Source: Pseudomonas alcaliphila JAB1 (GTDB lineage: Bacteria > Pseudomonadota > Gammaproteobacteria > Pseudomonadales > Pseudomonadaceae). From it: a stretch of DNA of 64,000 bases. The stretch's first letter is position 1. Every line of letters starts with the position of its first letter. Below the pieces are notes generated by a model. The model did not search any database, had not been told where the DNA came from, and saw only the letters and a list, made by a program, of their open reading frames with translations. A program made the position numbers and the translations under genes. Below are positions 1-9,360 of the stretch, piece by piece. The stretch spans positions 2,356,001-2,420,000 of the forward strand of contig NZ_CP016162.1 of NCBI RefSeq assembly GCF_001941865.1, read 5' to 3'.

Positions 1-563
1 GCTATGTGGATGGCAAGGTTGATACCCGGTATGACTCCAATGACACCATCGCCCATCTCCTGCAGGACTACCTGCAACGACGTTTCGCTACGCGTGACGT
101 GCGCGAGTTGAAACTGCCGGTGTTCACCTTCGAGGGCGATACCCTGGAATTGCAGGTTGACGCGCAGATCGACGGGCGTAACGAGCGCTTGCCAATTCGT
201 TTGCACAAGCGCTCTGAGCAAGGCTGGATGGTGGAGGGCGATCGCTTCCCGGCATTGCCCTCCGTTGCGGCCAAGCAACCGACACAACAAATTGAAGCGA
301 CTGCCGTCGAGGAGCGCGTGAGTCGTCCAGTCGACCGTCGTCAGCGTTTCAGCCTGGCGCGTTTGCAGCGCAACCCGGAACAGTACCGCAACCTCAGCAT
401 GCGCCTGAGCCGCGCCAGTGGCGGCACGGTGGAGGGGCGTTTCGTCGGTGTTGATGACGATGGCAGTATTCGCCTCAGTCAACAGATGGGCAGTGGCGGC
501 GGCCAGGCCAGCTTCAGTTTCAAACCGGAAGAAATCGGTCGCCTGGAACTGCTGGAGCCGTAG
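1..563 (+). CDS. hypothetical protein, 5' end outside window
   Basis: The frame is open from base 3 to a TAG at 561-563. A GTG at 6 could start it, but the frame continues leftwards out of the window, so the N-terminus is probably missing. About 186 residues are visible. They are soluble and rich in charged residues, with no signal peptide or membrane segment. The C-terminal third (a run of short hydrophobic strands ending in EEIGRLELLEP) looks like a small beta-barrel, loosely like an RNA-binding or ribosome-maturation-type fold, but no motif is decisive. A gene of unknown function also lies next to htpG in other Pseudomonas (PA1595 region). I do not assign a function. Confidence 0.7.
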   Translation, partial: YVDGKVDTRYDSNDTIAHLLQDYLQRRFATRDVRELKLPVFTFEGDTLELQVDAQIDGRNERLPIRLHKRSEQGWMVEGDRFPALPSVAAKQPTQQIEATAVEERVSRPVDRRQRFSLARLQRNPEQYRNLSMRLSRASGGTVEGRFVGVDDDGSIRLSQQMGSGGGQASFSFKPEEIGRLELLEP

Positions 564-580
564 GGCGGGTGCAACCCGCC
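564..580. repeat. short GC-rich hairpin after the first gene
   Basis: A perfect 7-bp stem (GGCGGGT/ACCCGCC) with a 3-nt loop directly follows the stop codon. No T-run follows, so it is either a weak terminator or a member of a dispersed Pseudomonas hairpin repeat. The rest of the 564-720 gap holds the htpG promoter and leader. Confidence 0.45.
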
Positions 581-639
581 ATATTCGGCTCGCGGGTGGT
601 TTTTACCTGCCCGAGACGATGATGCGCCTGCTCCAAGCC

Positions 640-667
640 CTTGAAATTCATCCAGCAGGCCCCATCT
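640..667 (+). promoter_or_regulatory. sigma-32 (RpoH) type heat-shock promoter of htpG
   Basis: CTTGAAA at 640-646, a 13-nt spacer, then CCCCATCT at 660-667. This closely matches the known RpoH consensus (CTTGAAA, about 13-14 nt, CCCCATnT). Transcription would begin near 674, leaving a leader of about 47 nt. Hsp90/htpG is a classic RpoH target, so position and gene agree. Confidence 0.75.
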
Positions 668-720
668 GTAGGTCATCGCCGCAATAGCGGTTCCTGTCCT
701 ACAGATGGAGTTAGCAGACC

Positions 721-2619
721 ATGAGTGTGGAAACTCAAAAAGAAACCCTGGGCTTCCAGACCGAGGTGAAGCAACTGCTTCACCTGATGATCCATTCCCT
801 GTACTCGAACAAGGAAATCTTCCTGCGCGAGTTGATCTCCAACGCCTCCGACGCCGCTGACAAGCTGCGTTTCGAAGCGCTGGCCAAGCCGGAGCTGCTC
901 GAAGGTGGCGCCGAACTGAAGATCCGCCTGTCGTTCGACAAGGATGCCAAGACCGTCACCCTCGAAGACAACGGTATCGGTATGAGCCGCGAGGAAGTCA
1001 TCGCGCACCTGGGCACCATCGCCAAGTCCGGCACTGCCGACTTCCTGAAAAATCTCTCCGGTGACCAGAAGAAGGATTCGCACCTGATCGGCCAGTTCGG
1101 TGTGGGCTTCTATTCGGCCTTCATCGTCGCCGACGAGGTCGAGGTGTTCAGCCGCCGTGCCGGCAGCCCGGCCAGCGAAGGCGTGCATTGGTCATCCAAA
1201 GGTGAAGGCGAGTTCGAAGTCGCCACCGTCGAAAAGGCCGAGCGTGGTACCCGCATCGTTCTGCATCTGAAGAGCGGTGAAGAGGAGTTCGCCGATGGCT
1301 GGCGCCTGCGCAACATCGTCAAGAAGTACTCTGACCATATCGCGCTGCCCATCGAATTGCCGAAAGAGCATCACGGTGAAGACAAGCCGGCCGAAGTCGA
1401 GTGGGAAACCGTCAACCGCGCCAGCGCCCTGTGGACCCGTCCGCGTACCGAGATCAAGGATGAGGAGTACCAGGAGTTCTACAAGCACGTCGGCCATGAC
1501 TTCGAGAACCCGCTGAGCTGGAGCCACAACAAGGTAGAAGGCAAGCTGGAGTACACCTCGCTGCTCTACGTGCCGGGGCGTGCGCCGTTCGACCTGTACC
1601 ACCGCGAAGCGCCCAAGGGCCTCAAGCTCTACGTGCAGCGCGTATTCATCATGGATCAGGCCGATCAGTTCCTGCCGTTGTACCTGCGCTTCATCAAAGG
1701 TGTGGTCGACTCCAACGACCTGTCGCTGAACGTCTCCCGCGAGATCCTGCAGTCCGGCCCGGTCATCGACTCGATGAAATCGGCGCTGACCAAGCGCGTG
1801 CTGGACATGCTGGAGAAGCTGGCCAAGGACAAGCCGGACGACTACAAGACCTTCTGGAAGGCCTTTGGCCAGGTGCTCAAGGAAGGCCCCGCGGAAGACT
1901 TCGCCAACAAGGAAAAGATCGCCGGCCTGTTGCGTTTCGCCTCCACCGCTGGCGAAGGCGACGAGCAATCGGTTTCGCTGGCTGACTACCTGGGCCGCAT
2001 CAAGGAAGGTCAGGACAAGATCTACTTCCTCACTGGTGAAAGCTACGCGCAGATCAAGAACAGCCCGCACCTTGAAGTCTTCCGCAAGAAGGGCATCGAA
2101 GTGCTGCTGCTCACCGATCGTATCGATGAGTGGCTGATGAGCTACCTGACCGAGTTCGACGGCAAGCACTTCGTCGACGTGGCCCGTGGTGACCTGGATC
2201 TGGGTGAACTGGACTCGGAAGAGGACAAGAAGGCTCAGGAAGAAGTCGCCAAGGCCAAGGAGGGGTTGATCGAACGCCTCAAGGGTGCGCTGGGCGAGCA
2301 GGTCGCCGAGGTTCGCGTGTCTCATCGACTGACCGACTCGCCGGCGATTCTCGCCATCGGTGAGCAGGATCTCGGTTTGCAGATGCGCCAGATTCTCGAG
2401 GCCAGCGGGCAGAAGGTTCCGGATGCCAAGCCGATCTTCGAGTTCAACCCCGCGCATCCGCTGATCGAACGTTTGGATGCCGAGCCGGACGAGGACCGTT
2501 TCACCGATCTGTCGCACATTCTCTTCGATCAGGCCGCGTTGGCCGCTGGTGACAGCCTGAAAGATCCTGCCGCTTACGTGCAGCGTCTGAACAAGTTGTT
2601 GGTGGAACTTTCTGCCTGA
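721..2619 (+). CDS. htpG: molecular chaperone HtpG (bacterial Hsp90)
   Basis: A 632-residue protein, the usual HtpG length. It is a cytosolic ATP-driven chaperone that remodels client proteins together with DnaK. The N-terminal GHKL ATPase shows the Hsp90 signature ([18 protein letters not shown], about residues 28-45), then the ATP-binding DNGIGM loop near residue 81 and the [11 protein letters not shown] lid and glycine region near 126. The middle domain carries the conserved [10 protein letters not shown] (about 338-347), and the C-terminal dimerisation domain ends the protein. The start is ATG 721, with GGAG at 707-710 as ribosome binding site. It is transcribed alone, between an RpoH-type promoter and a strong terminator. 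Confidence 0.98.
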   Translation: MSVETQKETLGFQTEVKQLLHLMIHSLYSNKEIFLRELISNASDAADKLRFEALAKPELLEGGAELKIRLSFDKDAKTVTLEDNGIGMSREEVIAHLGTIAKSGTADFLKNLSGDQKKDSHLIGQFGVGFYSAFIVADEVEVFSRRAGSPASEGVHWSSKGEGEFEVATVEKAERGTRIVLHLKSGEEEFADGWRLRNIVKKYSDHIALPIELPKEHHGEDKPAEVEWETVNRASALWTRPRTEIKDEEYQEFYKHVGHDFENPLSWSHNKVEGKLEYTSLLYVPGRAPFDLYHREAPKGLKLYVQRVFIMDQADQFLPLYLRFIKGVVDSNDLSLNVSREILQSGPVIDSMKSALTKRVLDMLEKLAKDKPDDYKTFWKAFGQVLKEGPAEDFANKEKIAGLLRFASTAGEGDEQSVSLADYLGRIKEGQDKIYFLTGESYAQIKNSPHLEVFRKKGIEVLLLTDRIDEWLMSYLTEFDGKHFVDVARGDLDLGELDSEEDKKAQEEVAKAKEGLIERLKGALGEQVAEVRVSHRLTDSPAILAIGEQDLGLQMRQILEASGQKVPDAKPIFEFNPAHPLIERLDAEPDEDRFTDLSHILFDQAALAAGDSLKDPAAYVQRLNKLLVELSA

Positions 2620-2637
2620 TAGATCAGGTATTGGAAC

Positions 2638-2659
2638 AAGCCCGCTTCGGCGGGCTTTT
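2638..2659 (+). terminator. rho-independent terminator of htpG
   Basis: An 8-bp stem (AAGCCCGC/GCGGGCTT) with a TTCG tetraloop, followed by T residues, begins 18 bp after the htpG stop. Confidence 0.9.
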
Positions 2660-2753
2660 CTGTACGCGCGATTGATCGGGTTTAATTGACAAGCGCGACC
2701 CCGTCGTTTCAGATGCTGGCAATTGGCTGGCTTTCTGCAGTGCCCGGGGTGGT

Positions 2754-5700
2754 ATGTCGATTTTCGAGCTGTTCTTCTTGATGGGCGCGGACCCGAGTGT
2801 CCTTGTGCTCAGTAGTTACGACACTTCCCTGGTGCTGCTGTCACTGGCTATTGCCGTATTCGCCGCCGGTATGGCGCTGCAGCTGGCTGGCGAAGCACGC
2901 GACAGTTCGCATCCGGTCGCCAGGCAAATCACCATTCTCACCGGTTCGCTCGCCCTTGGCGGCGGCATCTGGTCCATGCATTTTCTCGGCATGCTTGCCT
3001 TCGAGCTGTGTGCGGCGGTGCGATTCGATCTGGGCATTACGCTACTGTCGATGCTGCCGAGCCTGGCTGCTTCGTGGGTCGCGCTGAGCCTGCTGGCGCG
3101 GCGTGACTTGAGCCTGTTGCAGCTGTGTGTGGGGGGCGTACTGGTCGGAGCCGGCATCGGAGCCATGCACTACAGCGGTATGGCGGCGATGCAGATGGCG
3201 CCGCTGCTGCGCTATGACCCCTGGATGTTCGCCCTGTCCATCGTCGTTGCCGTCGCCCTGGCCATTCTGGCGTTGTGGGTACGCTTCGGTCTGGAGGGGC
3301 GTTTGCCGACACTCTGGGCGCTTCTGCTCAGCGCCCTGGTGATGGGCCTGGCGATCAGTGGCATGCACTATACCGGCATGGCCGCGGCGCGTTTCGTCGG
3401 TACGCCGGAGTCCGAGGCTCCGATGGCAGTGGTCGACAGTGGTTATATCGCCATTGCCATCACGCTGCTGACCGTCGCTCTGACAGTCTTCGTGGTGGCG
3501 GTCAATACGCTGCTGCGCTACCGCCGCATGAGTCTTCAACTCAAGGCCAGCGAGCAGCATTTGCGCTCGATCTTCGACACTGCTCTGGATGCCATCATCA
3601 CCGTCGATCACACCGGCACGTTGCGCTCGGCCAATCGCGCGGTCTCACGTCTGTTCGGCTGGATGCCGGAGGAGTTGGTGGGCATGCACATGCGCTCACT
3701 GATGCCTGCTCGCCATGTCGAGCAGGTGGATGTGCTGCTGGCGAACTACCTCAGAACGGGTCGCCTGACGATGCCGGCTGGTGAGCAGGAACTGGTGTGT
3801 CTGACCCGTGACGGCGAAGAGAAATTGGTGCGCATCAGCGTTGGCATCACCCATTCAGGCAGCCGTCCGCTGTTCGTGGTATTCGTCGCCGATATCAGCG
3901 AAAGACAAGCCATGGAGAAGGCCCTGCGTGACAGCGAGCAGCAGTACCGTTCGTTGATCAGCAACATTCCTGGTGTGTCGTTCCGCTGCACGCTGGATCA
4001 GGACTGGACCATGATATTTATCAGTGATGCGGTGCAGCCCCTCACCGGTTGGAGTGCGGAGGATTTCATCAGTCGCCGCTGTTCGATTGCCGATATGTAT
4101 CACCCGGACGACTATCAACGAGTCGCCGGCGAGGTGATGCAGGCTATCGAGCAAGGCCGCAACTACGTTGTCGAATACCGCTTGTTCGACCGCGATGGCG
4201 CGGAACACTGGATCTGGGAAAGTGGTAGCGCAGTTTGCGACGAGAACGGTGTGCCGCGCTGGATCGATGGCGTATTGCTCGACCAGACCGAAACCAAGCG
4301 GCGCAATGCCGAATACGAAGGCAAGGTTACCGCGATCAGCAAGGCGATGGCACTGATCGAGTTCGACCTCGACGGCAATATCCTCGACATCAACGACAAT
4401 GCACTGGCGTTGTTTGGTTATGACAAGGAGGAGGTGGCAGGGCACCACCACGGCATGTTCTGCGATCCTGAACTGGTGGCAAGCGATGCTTATCGCCAGG
4501 GTTGGGTGGATCTGCGTGCAGGTCATTTTCGAGCAGGTGAATACCAGCGCTTTGGTAAGGGCGGGCGGGAAGTCTGGATTCAGGCCAGCTACAACCCGAT
4601 CCTCGATACCGACGGCAAGCCGTTCAAGGTCGTCAAGTTGGCGACCGACCTGACCCCGCGCCGCGTCATGGAACAGGATCTGCGGGCTGCCCGTGATCGC
4701 GCCGAGGCCGCCGCTGCCGCGCGCAGCAGCTTCCTTGCCAACATGAGCCATGAAATTCGTACGCCGATGAATGCCATCATCGGGTTTACCGACCTGCTGC
4801 TGGAAACGCCGCTTTCCAGCGAGCAACGTCGCCATCTGAGCACCGTGCAGCATTCGTCGCGTTCGCTGTTGGGCTTGCTCAATGACATCCTCGACACGGC
4901 CAAGCTCGATCGTGGCGCCATCGAACTGGAACAACTGGATTTCTCCCTGCGCGAACTGTGCGAGCAGGTGCTCGCGACGCAGCGGCTGACGGCCGAGAGC
5001 AAAGGCCTGCAGCTGCATCTGGATTACCCGGCAACGACCCACGAGTTCTTCTGTGGTGACCCACTGCGTTTGCAACAGGTCCTGACCAACCTGCTCGGTA
5101 ATGCGGTCAAGTTCACCCTGCACGGCGAGGTTCGCCTGAAAGTGACGGGTGAGCCGGGCGCAATGCGCCTGGCGGTGAAGGACACCGGCATCGGTATCGC
5201 AGCCGACCGCCTGGAGAAGATCTTCGAGCCTTTCGCTCAGGCTGATGCCTCGATGAGCCGGCGCTTTGGCGGTACCGGCCTCGGCACCACCATTTCCCGG
5301 CAACTGGTCGAGTTGATGGGGGGGCGCTTGCGGGTCGAAAGCACCGAAGGGCAGGGCAGTTGCTTCAGCGTCGAGTTGCCGCTGCGTGCCGGCAAGCGTC
5401 TGGCCTCGCAGCAACGTGCCGTGCTGCCTGAGTTGGGGCAGTTGAACATCCTCGCGGCCGATGACGTGCCGCAGAACCTCGAGCTGCTGCAGCTGACCCT
5501 GGAGCATTTCGGCCATCGCGTACATTGCGTCGCCGATGGTGAAGGCGCACTGCAGGCGTTCACCCGGCAGCGCTTCGATCTGATCCTGATGGATGTGCAG
5601 ATGCCGGGTGTCGACGGCCTTGAAGCCTCGCGGCGGATTCGTCAGCTGGAAGCGGCCGAGGCACGAGAGCCGATTCCGATCATTGCCCTGACCGCCAGCG

Positions 5701-6446
5701 TGCTCGACCAGGATCGTCAGGCAGCGCTGGACTCGGGTATGAATGGCTTTGCTTCCAAACCACTGGATGTCAACGCGCTGCTCTGGGAAATCGCCCGACT
5801 GCGCGGGCTGACCGATGTACCCAGCGCAGTGGTCAGTGCCACCCGGGTTGCCGACGATGGCCTGTTCGACTGGGTCCGTGGCAGCAGCCTGTGGGGCGGG
5901 CCGCTGCGCATGGCGCAAGCGATCAATACCTTCATTGCCGAACAGCATGATCTGGCGGCGCGCCTCACCCAGCTGCTGGTGGCGCGTGACTGGCGCGAGG
6001 GTGAGGCGCTCGCGCATCGTCTACACGGCGCCGCCGGCAACCTGGCGATGAGCAGCCTCGCCAGCCTGGGGCAGTTGGTCGAGCGAGCGTTTCAGGCGCA
6101 GGACGAGCAAGCCTTGCCTACGCTGATCGCGGAACTTGAGCAGGCTCTTCTGACGGTCAAGGAGGTGGTGCCGCAGGTGCCGGAGGCCGTATCTTCGGCT
6201 GAAAGCTCGGCTGTCGACTTGCGCTCGCTGCGTGAACAGGCAAGTCAGCTGCGACTGGCGCTGCAGCGGGGCGGCCTGGATGATGAAACCCTTGCCGTCA
6301 TGGAGCAGGTCGCCAGGGGTACAGCGTATAGCGTCGCTCTGAACGATTTGCGCCAGGCGCTGGATGACTTCGATTTCGATCAGGCCCTGCTGGTGCTCGA
6401 TCAACTGTTGCTGCAACTGAAAGACGAGGAAACGACCCCATCATGA
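2754..6446 (+). CDS. MHYT-PAS hybrid sensor histidine kinase with receiver and HPt
   Basis: A 1230-residue inner-membrane hybrid kinase. An N-terminal MHYT sensor (about 20-255, several TM helices) shows three repeats of the motif: SMHFLGM near 74, AMHYSGM near 137 and GMHYTGM near 203. MHYT domains are thought to bind metal and sense diatomic gases. Three PAS domains follow (about 265-385, 395-515, 520-635), then HisKA with phospho-acceptor His666, HATPase_c (ND/G boxes near 783, 811 and 839-843), a receiver with Asp947, and an HPt with AHRLHG His1088. The protein holds a complete phosphorelay. It overlaps the next gene by 4 bp (ATGA), so the HD-GYP regulator is the likely output partner. 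An internal ATG at residue 10 is an alternative start. Confidence 0.92.
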   Translation: MSIFELFFLMGADPSVLVLSSYDTSLVLLSLAIAVFAAGMALQLAGEARDSSHPVARQITILTGSLALGGGIWSMHFLGMLAFELCAAVRFDLGITLLSMLPSLAASWVALSLLARRDLSLLQLCVGGVLVGAGIGAMHYSGMAAMQMAPLLRYDPWMFALSIVVAVALAILALWVRFGLEGRLPTLWALLLSALVMGLAISGMHYTGMAAARFVGTPESEAPMAVVDSGYIAIAITLLTVALTVFVVAVNTLLRYRRMSLQLKASEQHLRSIFDTALDAIITVDHTGTLRSANRAVSRLFGWMPEELVGMHMRSLMPARHVEQVDVLLANYLRTGRLTMPAGEQELVCLTRDGEEKLVRISVGITHSGSRPLFVVFVADISERQAMEKALRDSEQQYRSLISNIPGVSFRCTLDQDWTMIFISDAVQPLTGWSAEDFISRRCSIADMYHPDDYQRVAGEVMQAIEQGRNYVVEYRLFDRDGAEHWIWESGSAVCDENGVPRWIDGVLLDQTETKRRNAEYEGKVTAISKAMALIEFDLDGNILDINDNALALFGYDKEEVAGHHHGMFCDPELVASDAYRQGWVDLRAGHFRAGEYQRFGKGGREVWIQASYNPILDTDGKPFKVVKLATDLTPRRVMEQDLRAARDRAEAAAAARSSFLANMSHEIRTPMNAIIGFTDLLLETPLSSEQRRHLSTVQHSSRSLLGLLNDILDTAKLDRGAIELEQLDFSLRELCEQVLATQRLTAESKGLQLHLDYPATTHEFFCGDPLRLQQVLTNLLGNAVKFTLHGEVRLKVTGEPGAMRLAVKDTGIGIAADRLEKIFEPFAQADASMSRRFGGTGLGTTISRQLVELMGGRLRVESTEGQGSCFSVELPLRAGKRLASQQRAVLPELGQLNILAADDVPQNLELLQLTLEHFGHRVHCVADGEGALQAFTRQRFDLILMDVQMPGVDGLEASRRIRQLEAAEAREPIPIIALTASVLDQDRQAALDSGMNGFASKPLDVNALLWEIARLRGLTDVPSAVVSATRVADDGLFDWVRGSSLWGGPLRMAQAINTFIAEQHDLAARLTQLLVARDWREGEALAHRLHGAAGNLAMSSLASLGQLVERAFQAQDEQALPTLIAELEQALLTVKEVVPQVPEAVSSAESSAVDLRSLREQASQLRLALQRGGLDDETLAVMEQVARGTAYSVALNDLRQALDDFDFDQALLVLDQLLLQLKDEETTPS

Positions 6447-7447
6447 CCCTGGTTGCCGATACGCGTCCGCTGTTGCTGCTGGTCGATGACGAACCCACCA
6501 ACCTGCAGGTGCTACGCCATATCCTGCAAGACGACTATCGTCTGCTGTTCGCCAAAGAGGGCGCCCGCGCGCTGGAAATGGCCGAGCGTGAACGGCCCGA
6601 CCTGATTCTGCTCGATGTCATGATGCCGGGCATGACCGGCTATGAGGTATGCGAGCAGCTCAAGGGCAGTCCTCAGCTGAAGACTATTCCGGTGATCTTC
6701 GTGACCGCTCTGGGCGATGTCGAAGATGAGGCGCGCGGTTTCGAGGTTGGCGCGGTGGACTACATCACCAAGCCCATCAGCCCGCCCATCGTGCGTGCTC
6801 GGGTGCGCACTCATCTGTCGCTGGTACGTGTCGATGAACTCAGGCAGACCCGCCTGCAGATCGTCCAGCGGCTGGGCATGGCTGCCGAGTACAAGGACAA
6901 CGAGACCGGCCTGCACGTCATTCGCATGAGCCATTTCTCCAAGGTGCTGGCGCTGGCCGCCGGCTTCAGCGAAAGCGCGGCCGAGGAACTGCTCAACGCG
7001 GCGCCGATGCACGATGTCGGCAAGATCGGTATTCCCGACGCGGTGCTGCGCAAGCCGGGAAAGCTGGACGAGGAGGAATGGCAGGTAATGCGCCAGCACG
7101 TGGAAATTGGTGCGCGTATCATCGGCGAGCACAGCTCAGGGCTGCTGCGCACGGCGCAGCGCATTGCCCTGTCGCACCATGAGAAGTGGGATGGCAGTGG
7201 TTACCCCAATGGCTTGAGTGGCGAGGAGATTCCCCTGGAGGGCCGCATCGTCGCCATCGCTGACGTGTTCGATGCGCTGACCAGCGTGCGCCCCTACAAA
7301 CAGGCCTGGTCCGTGGACGATGCAGTCGGTTTCCTGCGTGAACAGAGTGGGCGCCACTTCGAGCCGCGTTTGGTCGAGCTGTTCATCGCTTGTTTGCCCG
7401 AGATTCTGCAGATCAAGGAACGCTGGGCCGAACAACCTGCCGCTTGA
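6443..7447 (+). CDS. HD-GYP response regulator (cyclic-di-GMP phosphodiesterase, RpfG type)
   Basis: 334 residues. The receiver domain (about 10-125) has Asp58 in DLILLDVMMPG as phospho-acceptor and Lys110 in YITKP. An HD-GYP domain fills about 145-330. The metal-binding HD pair is H190-D191 in MHDVGKIG, followed by HHEKWDGSGYP with the GYP at 253-255. Such proteins hydrolyse cyclic-di-GMP when the receiver is phosphorylated. The start overlaps the upstream hybrid kinase (ATGA), so the two are translationally coupled and probably form one signalling pathway controlling attachment or motility. The output is inferred. Confidence 0.93.
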   Translation: MTLVADTRPLLLLVDDEPTNLQVLRHILQDDYRLLFAKEGARALEMAERERPDLILLDVMMPGMTGYEVCEQLKGSPQLKTIPVIFVTALGDVEDEARGFEVGAVDYITKPISPPIVRARVRTHLSLVRVDELRQTRLQIVQRLGMAAEYKDNETGLHVIRMSHFSKVLALAAGFSESAAEELLNAAPMHDVGKIGIPDAVLRKPGKLDEEEWQVMRQHVEIGARIIGEHSSGLLRTAQRIALSHHEKWDGSGYPNGLSGEEIPLEGRIVAIADVFDALTSVRPYKQAWSVDDAVGFLREQSGRHFEPRLVELFIACLPEILQIKERWAEQPAA

Positions 7448-7542
7448 AATCTCCTGTCTAAAACCCGCCCCCTCTCGACTTGGTCATTGTCGAAGGTGAG
7501 GCTATTGTTAGGGGCTTACCGTTGCCAAGGGCAGGCCTCACC

Positions 7543-8331
7543 ATGCAGAAGAAGACACTGGTTCCCCTATTGTGCGCCGCATTCGCCGGTCTTGCCGATG
7601 CGGCGGTCGTGACCAAGACAGTTGCGTACGAAATCGATGGCGAAGCCTTCGAAGGCGTGCTGGTTTACGACGATTCGGTCACCACGCCGCGCCCTGGGCT
7701 GCTCGCCGTTCCCAACTGGATGGGGGTGAATGAAGACACCGTGGCCAAGGCCGCCCGCGCGGCAGGCGACAAATACGTGGTGTTCGTCGCCGACATGTAC
7801 GGCAAGGCCATTCGTCCCAGCAATGCCGAAGAAGCAGGGGCCGCGGCCACTGCCGTGCGTGCAGATCGCCCGCTGATGCGTAAGCGGGCGCAGGCTGCAG
7901 TCGAGGTACTCAAGGCGCAGAACGGAGAGGTGGCACTGGATCTGAGCAAGCTGGGTGCCATCGGCTTCTGCTTCGGTGGCGGCACGGTGCTGGAACTCGC
8001 GCGCTCTGGGGCGCCGCTGAAAGGCTTCGTATCCTTCCACGGCAATCTGGATACGCCCAATCCGGCCGATGCCCAGAACATCAAGGCGCCGGTATTGGTG
8101 CTGCATGGGGCTGATGATCCCGCTGTACCGCAGGCGCAGGTCGACGGCTTCATCGCCGAGATGAAGGCGGCCAAGACTGATTGGCAATTGGTGAGCTACG
8201 GCGGCGCCGTGCACTCGTTCACCAACCCCAAGGCCAACGTGCCGGGTCGCAACGAATACCATCCGGTGGTCGCCGCGCGAGCATTCAAGGCGATGAACGA
8301 TCTGTTCGATGAGGTATTCGCCGAGCAGTGA
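7543..8331 (+). CDS. secreted dienelactone hydrolase family protein
   Basis: 262 residues of alpha/beta-hydrolase fold. The start ATG 7543 is chosen because it opens a clear signal peptide (MQKKTLVPLLCAAFAGLADA); the frame is open further upstream without a signal. The nucleophile is Cys in GFCFGGG (about 147), as in dienelactone hydrolase. The other triad members are probably Asp in LHGADDPAVP and His in GGAVHSFTN. The family hydrolyses lactone or ester bonds, but a periplasmic form of this size has no proven substrate. A PA1597-like gene also lies close to htpG in P. aeruginosa. It converges on the DUF4394 gene through a shared terminator. Confidence 0.88.
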   Translation: MQKKTLVPLLCAAFAGLADAAVVTKTVAYEIDGEAFEGVLVYDDSVTTPRPGLLAVPNWMGVNEDTVAKAARAAGDKYVVFVADMYGKAIRPSNAEEAGAAATAVRADRPLMRKRAQAAVEVLKAQNGEVALDLSKLGAIGFCFGGGTVLELARSGAPLKGFVSFHGNLDTPNPADAQNIKAPVLVLHGADDPAVPQAQVDGFIAEMKAAKTDWQLVSYGGAVHSFTNPKANVPGRNEYHPVVAARAFKAMNDLFDEVFAEQ

Positions 8332-8356
8332 CGCCAGGTTTGCGATGCGTTGAACG

Positions 8357-8388
8357 AAAGGCTGCGCCCGATGGGCGCAGCCTTTTTT
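8357..8388. terminator. bidirectional rho-independent terminator
   Basis: A 13-bp stem (AAAGGCTGCGCCC/GGGCGCAGCCTTT) with a 3-nt loop. A T-run follows on the plus strand, and A/T residues frame it on the other side. It lies between two convergent genes and can serve both. Confidence 0.9.
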
Positions 8389-8392
8389 CATC

Positions 8393-9172
8393 TTACTTCG
8401 CGGGCAGCACGGCGATGTCGATGATGCCGTCCGGCAGATCGGCGACGTCGCCCAGGGTGGTGGGCTTGCCGCTGGTCAGATCCAGCTGGTGTAGGGTCTT
8501 GCCGGTCAATACGTAGGCGGTGTTGCCACCCTTGCCGTCGCTGGCGATATCCAGCGCAGCTGCCTTGAGGCCATCGGCGACCTTGCCGACCAGTTGCTGC
8601 ACGCCATCGTTTGGCGGGTTCTGCAGCATCAGGCTGCTGCTGGCCAGGTCGATGTTGTACAGCGCCGTGCTCTGCGTACCGGCATAGGAACTGGTGTAGG
8701 CGCCGGCGACCACCTTGGGTTGCTTGCCCGCGTAGGGGCCGTCGGTGGCGTAGGCGACCTTGCCGTCTACGGCCACTTCACCGGTATCGACGTTTACCCG
8801 CAGGCTGGTGCCGTCCGGGCCGAGCAGGCGCAGGCGGTCGGCCACCGGGTTGAAATCGACCACCGCCTGGCCGCTGCCGGACAGCGCAGTTTGCAGCTTG
8901 CTACCTGCAGTTGCTTTACCGCTTGTGGCGTCCAGGGTGTAGAGCTGATCGGTACCGCTGAGGGCGTAGAGCTGACCGCTGGCCGGACGCACATCCAGGC
9001 CGCGCAGGTCGCTGGCGCCACTGACCGCCATGCTGGCGGTGACCTTGAGGCTGGCGACATCGACCTTGAACAGCTTGCCATCGGCGCCCAGTGCGAGCAG
9101 TTCGGTGGCGCTGGCGGCACCTGCGCTCAGGGTCAGCAGGCTGGCGGTGCAAAGGGTAGTGATGCGTTTCAT
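8393..9172 (-). CDS. secreted DUF4394 domain protein
   Basis: 259 residues with a signal peptide (about 1-22, cleavage after ASA). The rest is a repetitive beta-propeller-like sequence of short strands with repeated LxALGxDGxLFxVD, DxRP and YALxGT patterns, which is the DUF4394 family. Biochemical function is unknown; it is probably periplasmic. The start is ATG 9172 with GAGGA 6 nt upstream. It lies next to an ECF sigma/anti-sigma pair, and its upstream region carries the same promoter-like element as the sigma gene. It is therefore probably a direct target of that sigma factor. Confidence 0.85.
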   Translation of the reverse strand: MKRITTLCTASLLTLSAGAASATELLALGADGKLFKVDVASLKVTASMAVSGASDLRGLDVRPASGQLYALSGTDQLYTLDATSGKATAGSKLQTALSGSGQAVVDFNPVADRLRLLGPDGTSLRVNVDTGEVAVDGKVAYATDGPYAGKQPKVVAGAYTSSYAGTQSTALYNIDLASSSLMLQNPPNDGVQQLVGKVADGLKAAALDIASDGKGGNTAYVLTGKTLHQLDLTSGKPTTLGDVADLPDGIIDIAVLPAK

Positions 9173-9204
9173 GGTTGTTCCTCATAAAGGTTTCAGCATC
9201 GAGA

Positions 9205-9226
9205 CGAAGCCGGCTGGCCGGCTTCG
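9205..9226. repeat. perfect inverted repeat in the DUF4394 leader
   Basis: A 10-bp perfect inverted repeat (CGAAGCCGGC, 2-nt gap, GCCGGCTTCG) lies between the candidate ECF promoter and the DUF4394 start. It could act as an operator, an mRNA-stabilising hairpin or a weak terminator. No T-run follows. Confidence 0.5.
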
Positions 9227-9254
9227 CAGGTGCCTCGACGAAACACCTGTGAGC

Positions 9255-9280
9255 TATACCCGCGAGGAACGGGCTTGGAT
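9255..9280 (-). promoter_or_regulatory. candidate ECF-sigma promoter of the DUF4394 gene
   Basis: On the minus strand this reads ATCCA, 14 nt, GGGTATA, then GCT. The identical arrangement (ATCCA-N14-GGGTATA, then AGCT) lies upstream of the adjacent ECF sigma gene. Shared -35/-10-like elements with the same spacing point to regulation by that sigma factor. It lies 83 bp before the start codon. Confidence 0.65.
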
Positions 9281-9315
9281 GTCGGTGGTGGAAAATATTT
9301 TTTCGCAGGGTAATC

Positions 9316-9358
9316 GGGGGGGGGGGGGAGGGGTTGCCGGCCATGCAGCCGGCAACCC
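9316..9358. repeat. G13 homopolymer plus 11-bp hairpin after the anti-sigma gene
   Basis: Bases 9316-9328 are thirteen G residues. Then 9331-9358 form an 11-bp perfect stem (GGGTTGCCGGC/GCCGGCAACCC) with a 6-nt loop, just past the anti-sigma stop codon. Read on the minus strand the hairpin is followed by a C-run, not a U-run, so it is not a classical terminator. The tract is likely to vary in length. Confidence 0.75.
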
Positions 9359-9360
9359 AC

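Noticed and set aside
662-708. An 11-bp perfect inverted repeat reaching the htpG ribosome binding site, suggesting an RNA thermometer.
   Set aside because: The left arm overlaps the -10 box of the RpoH-type promoter, so transcripts starting near 674 would lack it. Only read-through RNA could fold this way.
3855-6017. A long antisense open frame opposite the hybrid kinase gene, with similar long ones opposite htpG, the LTA-synthase-like gene and the ABC permeases.
   Set aside because: These are typical of high-GC genes; their translations show no domain, signal or ribosome binding site, and the sense frames carry clear conserved motifs.
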